Source: Rhizobiaceae bacterium
GTDB taxonomy: Bacteria > Pseudomonadota > Alphaproteobacteria > Rhizobiales > Rhizobiaceae
Direction of reading: 5' to 3'
Assembly: GCA_023953845.1 (NCBI GenBank)
Contig: JAMLJC010000001.1
Location: forward strand, 2,480,001 to 2,544,000
Length of the DNA stretch: 64,000 nt
Made by a program: the position numbers and the translations under genes. Of this stretch, positions 17,592-26,529 are shown piece by piece. Position 1 is the first letter of the stretch, and the number at the start of each line of letters is the position of its first letter. The notes beneath the pieces were generated by a model, which saw only the letters and a program-made list of their open reading frames with translations, ran no database searches and was not told where the DNA came from.

Positions 17592-17745
17592 GCCCAGCTG
17601 ACATTGGCAGACGCATGCGCGCACCGCTTGTGCGGTCGCGCGCTCACCTATCGAATTATGCGATTTGGGCAATGATTTCTTTTCATTTTACTTGGCCATT
17701 TTGAGGTGTGAAACTGAATGAGGATCGGGATTGTGAAATAAAATC

Positions 17746-17761
17746 TCTAAAATATTTCAGA
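17746..17761. promoter_or_regulatory. AT-rich imperfect palindrome before the ALDH gene
   Basis: TCTAAAATATTTCAGA is a 16-bp palindrome with one mismatched pair, lying 24 bp upstream of the aldehyde dehydrogenase ATG in an unusually AT-rich leader. It could be an operator for the adjacent LysR regulator or simply AT-rich promoter DNA. Confidence 0.25.
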
Positions 17762-17785
17762 TTGTTCGGAGGACAGTAAAATAAA

Positions 17786-19282
17786 ATGACCGCGTCATCT
17801 GCATATTCTGAAAACCTTGCGAAAGCGAAGGCTCTTGATTTTCAGACGAGAGCCTACATAGGCGGAAAATTTGTTGATTCCGTATCTGGAAAGACGTTCG
17901 ACTCTATTTCTCCGATCACCGGAAAAGCTCTTGCCAGCGTCGCGGAATGTGACGAGGCGGATGTCGACAGGGCGGTAGAGGCCGCGCGCAAGGCCTTCGA
18001 CTCGGGCGTATGGCGCAACATGGCGCCGGCTCGGCGGAAGGCACTCATGCTCAAATGGGCGGATCTGATGGAAAAGCACGCGCATGAACTGGCGCTGCTG
18101 GATGTGCTCGACATGGGCAAGCCCATCAAGGATGCCTATGGCGCCGACCTGCCGAGCACGATCACCTGCTTCCGCTGGTTCGCGGAAGCGATCGACAAGG
18201 TCTACGACGAGATTTGCCCGAGCGATCCCGGAAGGATCGTTCTGGTCATGCGCGAGCCGCTTGGCGTCGTCGCCTGCATCATCCCGTGGAACTTCCCGCT
18301 GATGATGATGGCCTGGAAGGTCGCGCCGGCCCTGATCGCCGGCAACTCGGTGATCCTGAAGCCGGCGGAGCAATCGCCGCTTAGCGCTCTGCGCATTGCG
18401 GAACTAGCGGCGGAAGCCGGTATCCCGGAAGGCGTGTTCAATGTTGTGCCCGGCTTTGGCCCGACGGCGGGGCAGGCGCTGGGCCGTCACCCGGATGTGG
18501 ATTGCATTGCCTTCACCGGTTCCACGGAAGTCGGAAAGCTCTTCCTCAAATATTCCGCGGAATCGAACATGAAGGCCGTCAATCTGGAGTGTGGCGGAAA
18601 GAGCCCGCACATCATCCTTGACGACGCGAACATCGACGCGGCGGCGACCTCCGCCGCATGGGCCGTCTTCTATAATCAGGGAGAGGTCTGCAGCGCCGGA
18701 ACGCGTCTCCTGGTCGACGCATCGGTGAAGGACCGCGTGCTCGACAAGGTGAAGTCGGTGGCTGAATCGATCGTCGTAGGCGATCCGCTCGACCCTGACA
18801 CGCAGATGGGCGCGATCGTGGACCAGACGCAGCTCGATCGCGTCCTGGGCTACATCGAAGTCGGCAAGGAAGCCGGCGCCAGGCTCGTATGCGGAGGCGA
18901 GCGCAGCAGGCGCGACAGCGGCGGCTATTTCGTCAAGCCGACGATCTTCGATGGTGTCGATCCGTCCATGCGCATCGCCCGCGAGGAGATATTCGGCCCC
19001 GTCCTCTCCACATTGACCATCAAGGGAGCCGACGATGCCGTGCGCGTGGCCAACGACACCATCTACGGGCTCTATGCCGCGGTCTGGACCACCGACATCA
19101 ACAAGGCTTTCAAGGTCGTCCGCGGCGTGCGGGCAGGCGCCGTCAACGTGAACACCTATTCGGGCGGCGACATCACGACTCCGTTCGGCGGCTTCAAGCA
19201 GTCGGGCTTCGGCCGGGACAAGTCGCTCCACGCTCTGGAGAAATACACCGCCCTGAAGGCGTCCTGCATCGTGCTTGCCTGA
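17786..19282 (+). CDS. Aldehyde dehydrogenase, PuuC/aldH-like
   Basis: A 498-residue NAD(P)-dependent aldehyde dehydrogenase resembling gamma-glutamyl-gamma-aminobutyraldehyde dehydrogenases. The general base is Glu268 (LECGGKSPH) and the nucleophile Cys302 (GEVCSAGTR); FTGSTEVGK binds the cofactor. The C-terminal FGGFKQSGFGRDKS is usual for this class. GGAGG lies 13 nt before the ATG, a long spacing. The first 45 codons are clearly more AT-rich than the rest of the gene. A polyamine-type importer upstream makes an amine-derived aldehyde a reasonable but unproven substrate. Confidence 0.9.
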   Translation: MTASSAYSENLAKAKALDFQTRAYIGGKFVDSVSGKTFDSISPITGKALASVAECDEADVDRAVEAARKAFDSGVWRNMAPARRKALMLKWADLMEKHAHELALLDVLDMGKPIKDAYGADLPSTITCFRWFAEAIDKVYDEICPSDPGRIVLVMREPLGVVACIIPWNFPLMMMAWKVAPALIAGNSVILKPAEQSPLSALRIAELAAEAGIPEGVFNVVPGFGPTAGQALGRHPDVDCIAFTGSTEVGKLFLKYSAESNMKAVNLECGGKSPHIILDDANIDAAATSAAWAVFYNQGEVCSAGTRLLVDASVKDRVLDKVKSVAESIVVGDPLDPDTQMGAIVDQTQLDRVLGYIEVGKEAGARLVCGGERSRRDSGGYFVKPTIFDGVDPSMRIAREEIFGPVLSTLTIKGADDAVRVANDTIYGLYAAVWTTDINKAFKVVRGVRAGAVNVNTYSGGDITTPFGGFKQSGFGRDKSLHALEKYTALKASCIVLA

Positions 19283-19313
19283 GTGGCGAGAAACCCAAGC
19301 CGAAGAGCTTCAC

Positions 19314-20294
19314 ATGAAAATCGATACCGAGTTTCCGAACGCCAGAGAGGGTGTGTTCGTCCCTCCCGGCTTTGCCAGTCCGGACGAGATCGTCGAAATC
19401 GTCCAGTTCTGCGAGGCCATGGGATACCACGGCCTGTGGGCGACGGACTTCATCACGCCGACGCCCATGTACGGCATTCCGGAGGGTGAGAAGCCCGACT
19501 GGTTCGAGCCGCTGATATCGATCGCCTTCTGTCTCGCCCACACGCGGAAGATCAAGCTGGGCACGGGCCTGATCCTCGCGCCCTTCCGCGAGCCTGTAAT
19601 CCTGGCGAAGCAGGTCGCCACACTGGATCAGTTCAGCAATGGCCGGATGTTTCTCGGACTGGGCCTCGGCATGTGCCGGGACGAGTTCGAGGCGCTGAAC
19701 CCGCGCCGCCCGAAGGCCCACCGCGGCAATATGATGGACGAGTTGATCGAACTTCTCCATCGCTTCTTCTCCGACGAACAGAATGTCACTTTCGATGGCG
19801 AGTTCAACGCCGTCGCCGGGATCAACCTCTATCCCAAGCCGGTGCAGAAGCCGTTCCCGATGTATGTCCCGCTTCGGGCCGAGGAAGCCCTGGAGCGCAT
19901 CGCGAAATGGGGGCTTGGCGTCACGGCGCCCTTAGCCATCCTGCCCGACCGGCTGAAGGCGCTCGAGCCGCACCTCCATGCGGCCGGGCGCACCCTGAAG
20001 GATATCGATGCCGTTGCCGAAGCCGAGGTCTTTTTCGGAAAGACGAAGGAAGAGGCGATCGAGGGCTACAAGAAAACCCGGCATGGCCAGTTCAGACTGA
20101 AACGCCAGCCGCTGGAGTCCTTCCTTGCCCAGAACTTCGTCGGCACCGTCGACGACGTCGTCGAAGGCGTTCTGAAGGTGAAGGAAGCAGGCATCGACCA
20201 CTTCAACATTCTGCATGTGCCGGGCGACACGCTGTCCGCCCGCAAGGAACTGCTTCAGCAGTTCTCTGAAGAAGTCATGCCGAAGATCGATTGA
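19314..20294 (+). CDS. LLM-class flavin- or F420-dependent oxidoreductase
   Basis: A 326-residue protein of the bacterial luciferase-like superfamily: a TIM barrel with LGTGLILAPFREPVILAKQVATLDQ (split here as seen around residues 80-105) and GRMFLGLGLGMCRDEF, features of the LLM fold. Members use FMNH2 as monooxygenases or F420 as hydride carriers. I choose the ATG at 19314 rather than an in-frame upstream start because homology begins at MKIDTEF. In a genome that makes F420 this is a good candidate user of it, lying 31 bp after an aldehyde dehydrogenase. The actual cofactor and substrate are not decided by the sequence. Confidence 0.82.
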   Translation: MKIDTEFPNAREGVFVPPGFASPDEIVEIVQFCEAMGYHGLWATDFITPTPMYGIPEGEKPDWFEPLISIAFCLAHTRKIKLGTGLILAPFREPVILAKQVATLDQFSNGRMFLGLGLGMCRDEFEALNPRRPKAHRGNMMDELIELLHRFFSDEQNVTFDGEFNAVAGINLYPKPVQKPFPMYVPLRAEEALERIAKWGLGVTAPLAILPDRLKALEPHLHAAGRTLKDIDAVAEAEVFFGKTKEEAIEGYKKTRHGQFRLKRQPLESFLAQNFVGTVDDVVEGVLKVKEAGIDHFNILHVPGDTLSARKELLQQFSEEVMPKID

Positions 20295-20324
20295 GCTCTA
20301 CAGGTCAAATTCAGGAGGACCCCG

Positions 20325-20657
20325 ATGATCTACGAAATGCGCCGCTATGACGCCATGCCGGGCAAAATGGCCAATCTGCACGAACTGATGGAGACGCTTG
20401 CCGTTCCCGTATTCAAGAGGCTCGGGATGGAAGTCGTTGCGTGCTTCAATCCGGAACTCGGCGATGACGAGAATTCGCTCATCTATCTGCTGGGCTATGC
20501 CGACATGGCCGCCAGACAAAAGGCGTGGGACGCATTCTGGGTCGACCCCGAATGGACGGCCAAGCGGACGGAACTCGCCAAGAAGTTCGGCGGGCCTGTC
20601 GTGGCCAAGAGCAACAGCGTTTTCCTCAAGCCGACGAAATATTCGCCGCTGAAGTGA
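20325..20657 (+). CDS. NIPSNAP-family protein
   Basis: A 110-residue protein of the NIPSNAP family, a ferredoxin-like alpha/beta barrel fold. The start MIYEMRRYDAMPGKM and the DAFWVDPEW stretch are typical. GGAGG is 8 nt upstream of the ATG, and the gene follows the LLM oxidoreductase by 30 bp, so they are probably cotranscribed. Bacterial NIPSNAP proteins recur in catabolic operons with no settled function. Confidence 0.82.
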   Translation: MIYEMRRYDAMPGKMANLHELMETLAVPVFKRLGMEVVACFNPELGDDENSLIYLLGYADMAARQKAWDAFWVDPEWTAKRTELAKKFGGPVVAKSNSVFLKPTKYSPLK

Positions 20658-20694
20658 TCGCAGGCCCGCGGCTATCCGTGCCTTTTTGCTGTCA

Positions 20695-20716
20695 GCCGGC
20701 GGCGTCGCCCGCCGGC
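20695..20716 (+). terminator. GC-rich hairpin downstream of NIPSNAP gene
   Basis: GCCGGCGG and CCGCCGGC form a perfect 8-bp stem around a 6-nt loop, 38 bp after the NIPSNAP stop. There is no T tract after it, so it may mark the transcript end by another route or only protect the 3' end. Confidence 0.35.
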
Positions 20717-20897
20717 ATCAGACGCATAAAACCAATTATACATCACACGTCAGGGCAGGCCGAGGACGAGCGCTGCCCTGAATTGTCCGCCGCCTTTCAA
20801 CGCCGGATTAACGAACGCGTGCTAGGATCGTGGCCGGTTTTAGCCTTCATCGAAGTCCCGGATAAGGCTGACGGCGGAGGGGGTTGAAAAAGAAATA

Positions 20898-22856
20898 TTG
20901 AGACGCAAAAATTCGTTTCTGAATTTTCTTTATAAGTTTGCGGCCGTTTCGAACAATCAGGCAATAATGATTGCACAGTGCACAGCGCTGTCCCGCCTGA
21001 TACCGCTTATGTATTTTATCCTGGTGGTCAACAGCTGGATGCTTGCGGCCAGTTTCTGGGAAAAAGCGCCGCTCTGGCTGACGCTCTACGCATCCTCTGG
21101 GCTCACCGTGGTCTGCGCGATCCGCATCGTGGCGTGGTGGCGCAGTCGAGGCGAGACTCTCACCTTCGCCAAGGCGAAGAAAGAGTTGACGCGGCTTCCG
21201 ATCCTGACGGCGGCGCTGGCGGTGGCGTTCACCTCTTGGGCGCTCGCGCTCTTTCCCTACGGCGACGCGTTTGCAAAGGGACACGTCGTCTTCTACCTGA
21301 CGATTTCCCTCATCAGCACGATGTTCTGCCTGATCCATGTCAGGTCGGCGGCGCTTATTCTCGCGGGGATTGCGGGAACGATAATCGTCACGTTCCTGGT
21401 TCTCCAGAACACGCTGATCTTCCATGCGATCGCGCTGAACATCACGCTGGTCACGATCGCGGCGGTCATCGTCATCCTCATCCAGAGCCGCGACTTCGTG
21501 CGAATGGTCAACGCCCTGGCGCGCAGCGAGGCGCTGAGCGACGAGAACCTCAGGCTGGCGAATATAGACAGTCTCACCAACCTGCCCAATCGCCGCGCTT
21601 TCTTCAGCCAACTGAACGAATCGTTCCGGATCGCCGAGAAATACGGCACGCGTCTGGCGCTCGGGGTCATCGATCTGGACGGGTTCAAGCCCGTGAACGA
21701 TCTCTACGGACATGCCGTCGGCGACAAGCTGCTCGCGGAGGTCGCCGACCGGCTTTCAAAGGTGTTCTCGAAAGGGTCGATGTTCACGGCGCGTCTGGGA
21801 GGAGACGAATTCGCGTTCATAATATCCGACGCGCCTGACGACGAGACGCTGGTCCGCCGGGGCAACGAGATCGGGCTTGCCTTGCGGTCGCCGTTCTCGA
21901 TCCCGGAGGCGACCATCCAGATATCGGGATCGGTGGGGATCGCCGTCTATCCCGAGATGGCCTCGTCGTCCGAGCAGCTCTATGAGCGCGCGGACTACGC
22001 TCTCTATCATGGCAAGGATACGCAGCGCGGCGGAGCCACGCTGTTCGCCGCGAGCCACGAGGCGAGGATCAACAGCGACGCGAAGATAGAGCAGGCCTTG
22101 AAGCTCGCCGATTTCGACAGGGAGCTTTCGGTGGTTTTCCAGCCGATCATCGACGTCCGGAACCAGGCCACGATCGGTTTTGAGGCTTTGGCGCGCTGGT
22201 CGAGCCCGTTGGTGGGCGTCGTTTCGCCAGCGCAGTTCATTCCCGTCGCCGAAAGGGCGGGCATCGTCAGTTCGATCACGCGGCCCTTGTTGAAAAAGGC
22301 CCTGGAATCGGCGGCGTCATGGTCGGACGAGATCCGGCTTTCGTTCAATCTCTCCGCCCACGACCTCAATTCCGCCGAGGGCGTGCTGGCGATCGTCGGC
22401 ATCATCCAGGGCAGCGCCTTCGACGCCAGGCGCCTCGATCTGGAAATGACCGAGACCGCGTTCACGCATGATTTCGAGCAGGTGAGACGGTCGATCGAGA
22501 TACTCAGGCTGCTCGGCTGCGGCATCTCCCTCGATGATTTCGGCACCGGCTATTCCAGCCTGTCGCGGCTTCATTCGCTGCCGCTGACGAAGATCAAGAT
22601 CGATCGCAGCTTCGTCACGGGTCTGGACACCAACCCCGCGAGCCACAAGATCGTCAAATCCCTGCTGGCCCTGAGCCGCGACATGGGGCTTGATTGCGTC
22701 GTCGAGGGTGTTGAGACGCGGGAAGAACTGCTGGCCCTCAAGAAGCTCGGCAAGGTCATGGTCCAGGGATATTATTACTCGCGGCCCATCGAACGGAGCG
22801 ACGTCATGGATTTTCTCGCGGCAGGGTCCGGCGCCGGTTCGCGAGCGGTGAACTAG
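20898..22856 (+). CDS. Membrane GGDEF-EAL cyclic-di-GMP protein
   Basis: A protein of about 652 residues with four to five hydrophobic segments in residues 30-200, then GGDEF and EAL domains. The GGDEF active site is intact (RLGGDEFAFII, about residues 298-308), but the inhibitory RxxD site ahead of it reads KGSM, so product inhibition is probably lost. The EAL domain begins near residue 428 (FEALARW) and retains FNLSAHD, EMTETAF, DDFGTGYSSL, KIDRSFV and EGVET, so phosphodiesterase activity is likely. The TTG start is uncertain; an ATG at 20967 is an alternative. No partner gene is beside it. Confidence 0.88.
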   Translation: MRRKNSFLNFLYKFAAVSNNQAIMIAQCTALSRLIPLMYFILVVNSWMLAASFWEKAPLWLTLYASSGLTVVCAIRIVAWWRSRGETLTFAKAKKELTRLPILTAALAVAFTSWALALFPYGDAFAKGHVVFYLTISLISTMFCLIHVRSAALILAGIAGTIIVTFLVLQNTLIFHAIALNITLVTIAAVIVILIQSRDFVRMVNALARSEALSDENLRLANIDSLTNLPNRRAFFSQLNESFRIAEKYGTRLALGVIDLDGFKPVNDLYGHAVGDKLLAEVADRLSKVFSKGSMFTARLGGDEFAFIISDAPDDETLVRRGNEIGLALRSPFSIPEATIQISGSVGIAVYPEMASSSEQLYERADYALYHGKDTQRGGATLFAASHEARINSDAKIEQALKLADFDRELSVVFQPIIDVRNQATIGFEALARWSSPLVGVVSPAQFIPVAERAGIVSSITRPLLKKALESAASWSDEIRLSFNLSAHDLNSAEGVLAIVGIIQGSAFDARRLDLEMTETAFTHDFEQVRRSIEILRLLGCGISLDDFGTGYSSLSRLHSLPLTKIKIDRSFVTGLDTNPASHKIVKSLLALSRDMGLDCVVEGVETREELLALKKLGKVMVQGYYYSRPIERSDVMDFLAAGSGAGSRAVN

Positions 22857-23096
22857 GTTCTCCGGTGTGAGCGGAGCAGCATCGCCGCGACACGCCGGCG
22901 GGCTTGAAACTCGGCGCTTATGAGCGCTTGATGGGAAAAGGACGACATCCGCCGCCCGCGCGGATTCGACGGAAATGCTCCGTGATTTGTTGACGTTTGT
23001 CGTGCATTTTCTGGCCGACGGGCGGTTTTGATGTTACCGCTGGCGCCCTGCAGCTTCGCGGTCGGGGCTTCCTATCGGACATGACGGGGAAAGCGG

Positions 23097-24866
23097 ATGG
23101 AGTGGGATTTTCGATACTGGTCGACGCTCACCGAGGCGCAGCAGACTGCCTTTCTCGCAAGTTATGTTAGCACGCTGGATTCCGGCTATCAGTGGCGCAA
23201 GACGACGATCACCTACTCCTTCCCGTCGTTCCCGACCGGCGAGGAATACCTGCCCTACGTGCCGGCGGGTGAGACGCTTCGCTTCAGCCCGCTCGACGCG
23301 CAGGAGAAGGCCTATGTCCGTTTCTTCTTCTCCTATATCGAGAGCTTCCTGAACCTCGATTTCCAGGAGGTTTCGGGCGCGGCCGGCGATATCGTCATCG
23401 CCCAGCACAATATGGACGTTGCCGGCTATGCCGACCTTCCCGGCGATTTCTCGAAATCCGGCATGTTCCTCGCGGACGACGTGCAGTCCACCGAATTCGG
23501 CGACTTCGCCTACACGGTGCTGACCCACGAGATCGGCCATCTGCTCGGGCTTGAGCATTCCCGCGCCTATGACGGAGAGATCCGCCCGAATCCGAGCCTG
23601 CCGGTGCAGTACGATACGACGCTGATGTCGGTCATGTCCTATTCCGACATGGTCAATCTCGCGGCCGGCAAATATGTCAGCGCGCTGATGCCGCTCGACA
23701 TCGCCGCCCTCATGGACATGTACGGCGCGCGCGCCTCGACGGAGAACAACGTCTTCCGCGTGGTGGACGGCTATCCGACGCCGACCCATAGCGGCAACAC
23801 CTGGACGATCAGCGGCAACGTGCCGTTCACGGTGGTCGATACGGGCGGCTTCGACACCATCGATGCGTCCGGTTACACGGCGACCGCCGGTGTCCGGTTC
23901 GTCTTCGACGAGGGATTGTGGCTGTCCGGGCAGAATCCCTACAACCAGCTGAGCTACTATATCGACGCCGGCAACCGTCCATGGATCGACCTTGCGGGCC
24001 AGACGGACGGCGTGCCGATGATCGGCATCTTCCAGGGAACCGTGATCGAGAAGTTCATCGGTACTGCCGGCGGCGATCACGTCTACGGCAATGCGTTCAA
24101 CCAGACTGCCGATGGCGGAGCGGGCGTCGACGTCTTCTATTTCTCCGGCGTCGCCGGCGGATACGACCTTTCGGTGGACGCTGCGACCGGCGACATCATC
24201 GTGGTCGACATCAACCTCTCCGACGGCAATGACGGCACCGACAGGCTGATCGGTTTCGAACTGGCGAGCTTCGCCGGTCAGGCGGCGGTCACCATCCAGA
24301 GCCTTCTCGATCCGATTCTCTGGTACGAAAGCCGCGACGACGTGACCACCGTCGCCGCCACGTGGCAGTTGATGATGGGTATCGTGCCCGAGGCATCCGG
24401 CTTCGAATATCTCATCTCATCGCCCGCCAATCCGACCGATCTCAACGATCCCTATTTCGCGCAGTTCAACGTCGAGAACACATACCTGAACTTCGCCTGC
24501 AATCTCGCCTTCGAGATTCCGCAGAGCCTTGCCTGGTACGAGGCCGAATATGGCAGCCTCAGCTTCGCGCAGGCCGTCGGCAAGGCCGTGGATACGATCA
24601 TCACCGCATCGGGAACAGCCAATCTCGCCGGCGCGAAGAACTTCTTCCTCGGCGCCGAAAGCTATTACACGCAGGTGGCGCTGGAGCGCATCGTCCGCCC
24701 CGGCGTCAGCCTCGACGACGCCGTGAAGGTTGCGATGCTGAGTTCCGTGCTCTACGAAAGCGTCAAGGCCGATGCCGGCCCGTATGGCGAGGCCGTCAAC
24801 GATTTCGCCAACGAGGTCCGCGCGGCGGGACTGTCGGATTCCTTTGGAGAAAGCCTGTTCGCTTGA
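23097..24866 (+). CDS. Secreted M10 metalloprotease with RsaA-like surface-anchor region
   Basis: A 589-residue zinc protease of the serralysin (M10) group. The zinc site is HEIGHLLGLEH with His144, Glu145, His148 and His154, and the Met-turn is LMSVMSYSD about residue 178. A short RTX-like stretch (GGDHVYGN, DGGAGVDVFYF) is near residues 323-346. The last 175 residues resemble, as I recall it, the N-terminal LPS-anchoring region of the Caulobacter S-layer protein RsaA (DLNDPYFAQFNVENTYLNF, starting at residue 448). No N-terminal signal peptide is visible, as expected for type I secretion. The arrangement is like the Caulobacter S-layer-associated protease Sap. No type I secretion genes lie nearby. 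Confidence 0.85.
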   Translation: MEWDFRYWSTLTEAQQTAFLASYVSTLDSGYQWRKTTITYSFPSFPTGEEYLPYVPAGETLRFSPLDAQEKAYVRFFFSYIESFLNLDFQEVSGAAGDIVIAQHNMDVAGYADLPGDFSKSGMFLADDVQSTEFGDFAYTVLTHEIGHLLGLEHSRAYDGEIRPNPSLPVQYDTTLMSVMSYSDMVNLAAGKYVSALMPLDIAALMDMYGARASTENNVFRVVDGYPTPTHSGNTWTISGNVPFTVVDTGGFDTIDASGYTATAGVRFVFDEGLWLSGQNPYNQLSYYIDAGNRPWIDLAGQTDGVPMIGIFQGTVIEKFIGTAGGDHVYGNAFNQTADGGAGVDVFYFSGVAGGYDLSVDAATGDIIVVDINLSDGNDGTDRLIGFELASFAGQAAVTIQSLLDPILWYESRDDVTTVAATWQLMMGIVPEASGFEYLISSPANPTDLNDPYFAQFNVENTYLNFACNLAFEIPQSLAWYEAEYGSLSFAQAVGKAVDTIITASGTANLAGAKNFFLGAESYYTQVALERIVRPGVSLDDAVKVAMLSSVLYESVKADAGPYGEAVNDFANEVRAAGLSDSFGESLFA

Positions 24867-24882
24867 GGCGTCGCCTGCTTCC

Positions 24883-26520
24883 ATGAGCGCTTCCACCGGA
24901 ACGGACGGCTATCGTCGCCTCTACGACGGCTTCCGCTGGCGGGTGCCGAGCCGCTTCAACATCGGCGTCGCCGTCGCCGATGACTGGGCGCGACGGGAGC
25001 CGGATCGGCCCGCCATCCTCGAATACGGGTCGGGACGGCCCGCGCGGACGCTGACCTATGGCGATCTGGCGCGCCGGTCGAACGCCTTCGCCAACGCCCT
25101 GCGGGCGCGTGGCGTGAGGCGCGGCGACCGGGTGGCTCTGCTCCTGCCGCAGGGGTTCGAAGTCGTCATTGCCCATGTCGCCATCTACAAGCTCGGCGCC
25201 ATCGCGCTGCCGCTGGCTGTGCTCTTCGGCATCGAGGCGCTGGAATACCGGCTCTACTCTGCGGGTGCGAAGGTCGTGGTGACCAATGCCGGCGGCGTCG
25301 AAAAGCTGCGCAAGCTGACGCCGCGCCTGCCCGGCCTGGAATTCGTCGTCTGCGTCGAAGGCGCCGCGGATGCGCTGGACTTCGACCGGCTGGTCGCCGA
25401 TTCGCCTGCTGCTTTCGAACCGGAGGATACGGGACCGGACGACCCGGCACTGATGATCTTCACCTCCGGCACGACCGGGCCGCCGAAGGGCGCGCTGCAC
25501 GGCCACCGCGTGCTGCTCGGCCATATGCCGGGCATCGACATGGCCTACGAGTTTCCGCCCCGGCCCGACGAGGTGATGTGGACCCCGGCGGACTGGGCAT
25601 GGGCGGGCGGCCTGCTCAACGCGCTGTTTCCCGCCCTGATGCTGGGCGTGCCCGTGGTGTCGGCGCGCTTCGACAAGTTTGCGGCCGAGCCGGCGCTGGC
25701 GCTGATGGAGGAGATGCGGGTGACCTCGGCCTTCATTCCGCCGACGGCGCTGCGCATGCTGAAAGGCGCCTCGGGCGCGTTGGACAGCAGCCGCCTGCGG
25801 TTGCGCGCCGTCTGCTCGGCCGGCGAATCGCTCGGCCGCGAGACGTTCGAGTGGGCGCAGTCCGCGCTCGGGGCGAGCGTCAACGAATTCTACGGCCAGA
25901 CCGAATGCAATCTCGTGCTCGGATCGAGCCGTGCGCTCGGCGTCAGCCGCGCCGGCGCCATCGGCCTTCCGGTGCCCGGCCATCATGTGGCGCTGATCGA
26001 CCCGGAAGGACGGGTGCTGCCGGCCGGCAGGCCGGGCCAGATCGCCGTCCGCAAGCCCGATCCGGTGATGTTCCTCGGCTACTGGCAGAACGATGCGGCG
26101 ACCGAGGCGAAGTTCGTCGGCGACTGGATGACGACCGGCGACCAGGGCATCATGGACGCGGACGGCTATGTGCATTTCTTCGGCCGCGACGACGACGTCA
26201 TCACTTCGGCCGGCTTCCGCATCGGTCCCGGCGAGATCGAGGATTGTCTGACCGGCCATCCCGCCGTCGCGCTGGCGGCCGCGGTAGGCAAGCCCGACCT
26301 GCTCCGCACGGAGATCGTCAAGGCCTATCTCGTGCTGAAGGACGGCGTCGAGGCGAGCGACGGCCTGGCCGAGGAGATCAAGCTTTGGGTGCGCGAGCGC
26401 CTGTCCGCCCACGAATACCCGCGCGAGGTGGAGTTCGTCGGGTCGATGCCGCTGACCACGACCGGCAAGGTGATCCGCCGCATCTTCCGCGACAGGGCGC
26501 GGGCGGAAGGCAGCGCCTGA
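24883..26520 (+). CDS. AMP-forming acyl-CoA synthetase
   Basis: A 545-residue ANL-superfamily ligase that activates a carboxylic acid with ATP and attaches CoA. The P-loop is IFTSGTTGPPKGALHG (about residues 194-209), the adenylate motif is TGDQGIMDADGYVHFFGRDDD, and the catalytic lysine is in TTTGKVIRR at the C-terminus. The body is like acetyl-/medium-chain acyl-CoA synthetases. The ATG at 24883 is chosen over an upstream in-frame start inside the protease gene. It starts 16 bp after the protease stop and is convergent with the acyltransferase gene, 9 bp away. Confidence 0.9.
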   Translation: MSASTGTDGYRRLYDGFRWRVPSRFNIGVAVADDWARREPDRPAILEYGSGRPARTLTYGDLARRSNAFANALRARGVRRGDRVALLLPQGFEVVIAHVAIYKLGAIALPLAVLFGIEALEYRLYSAGAKVVVTNAGGVEKLRKLTPRLPGLEFVVCVEGAADALDFDRLVADSPAAFEPEDTGPDDPALMIFTSGTTGPPKGALHGHRVLLGHMPGIDMAYEFPPRPDEVMWTPADWAWAGGLLNALFPALMLGVPVVSARFDKFAAEPALALMEEMRVTSAFIPPTALRMLKGASGALDSSRLRLRAVCSAGESLGRETFEWAQSALGASVNEFYGQTECNLVLGSSRALGVSRAGAIGLPVPGHHVALIDPEGRVLPAGRPGQIAVRKPDPVMFLGYWQNDAATEAKFVGDWMTTGDQGIMDADGYVHFFGRDDDVITSAGFRIGPGEIEDCLTGHPAVALAAAVGKPDLLRTEIVKAYLVLKDGVEASDGLAEEIKLWVRERLSAHEYPREVEFVGSMPLTTTGKVIRRIFRDRARAEGSA

Positions 26521-26529
26521 GCGTCCTGG

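Noticed and set aside
22857..23096. Possible small gene in the gap before the metalloprotease
   Set aside because: No frame with a ribosome site and sensible composition is present; it reads as promoter and leader DNA.
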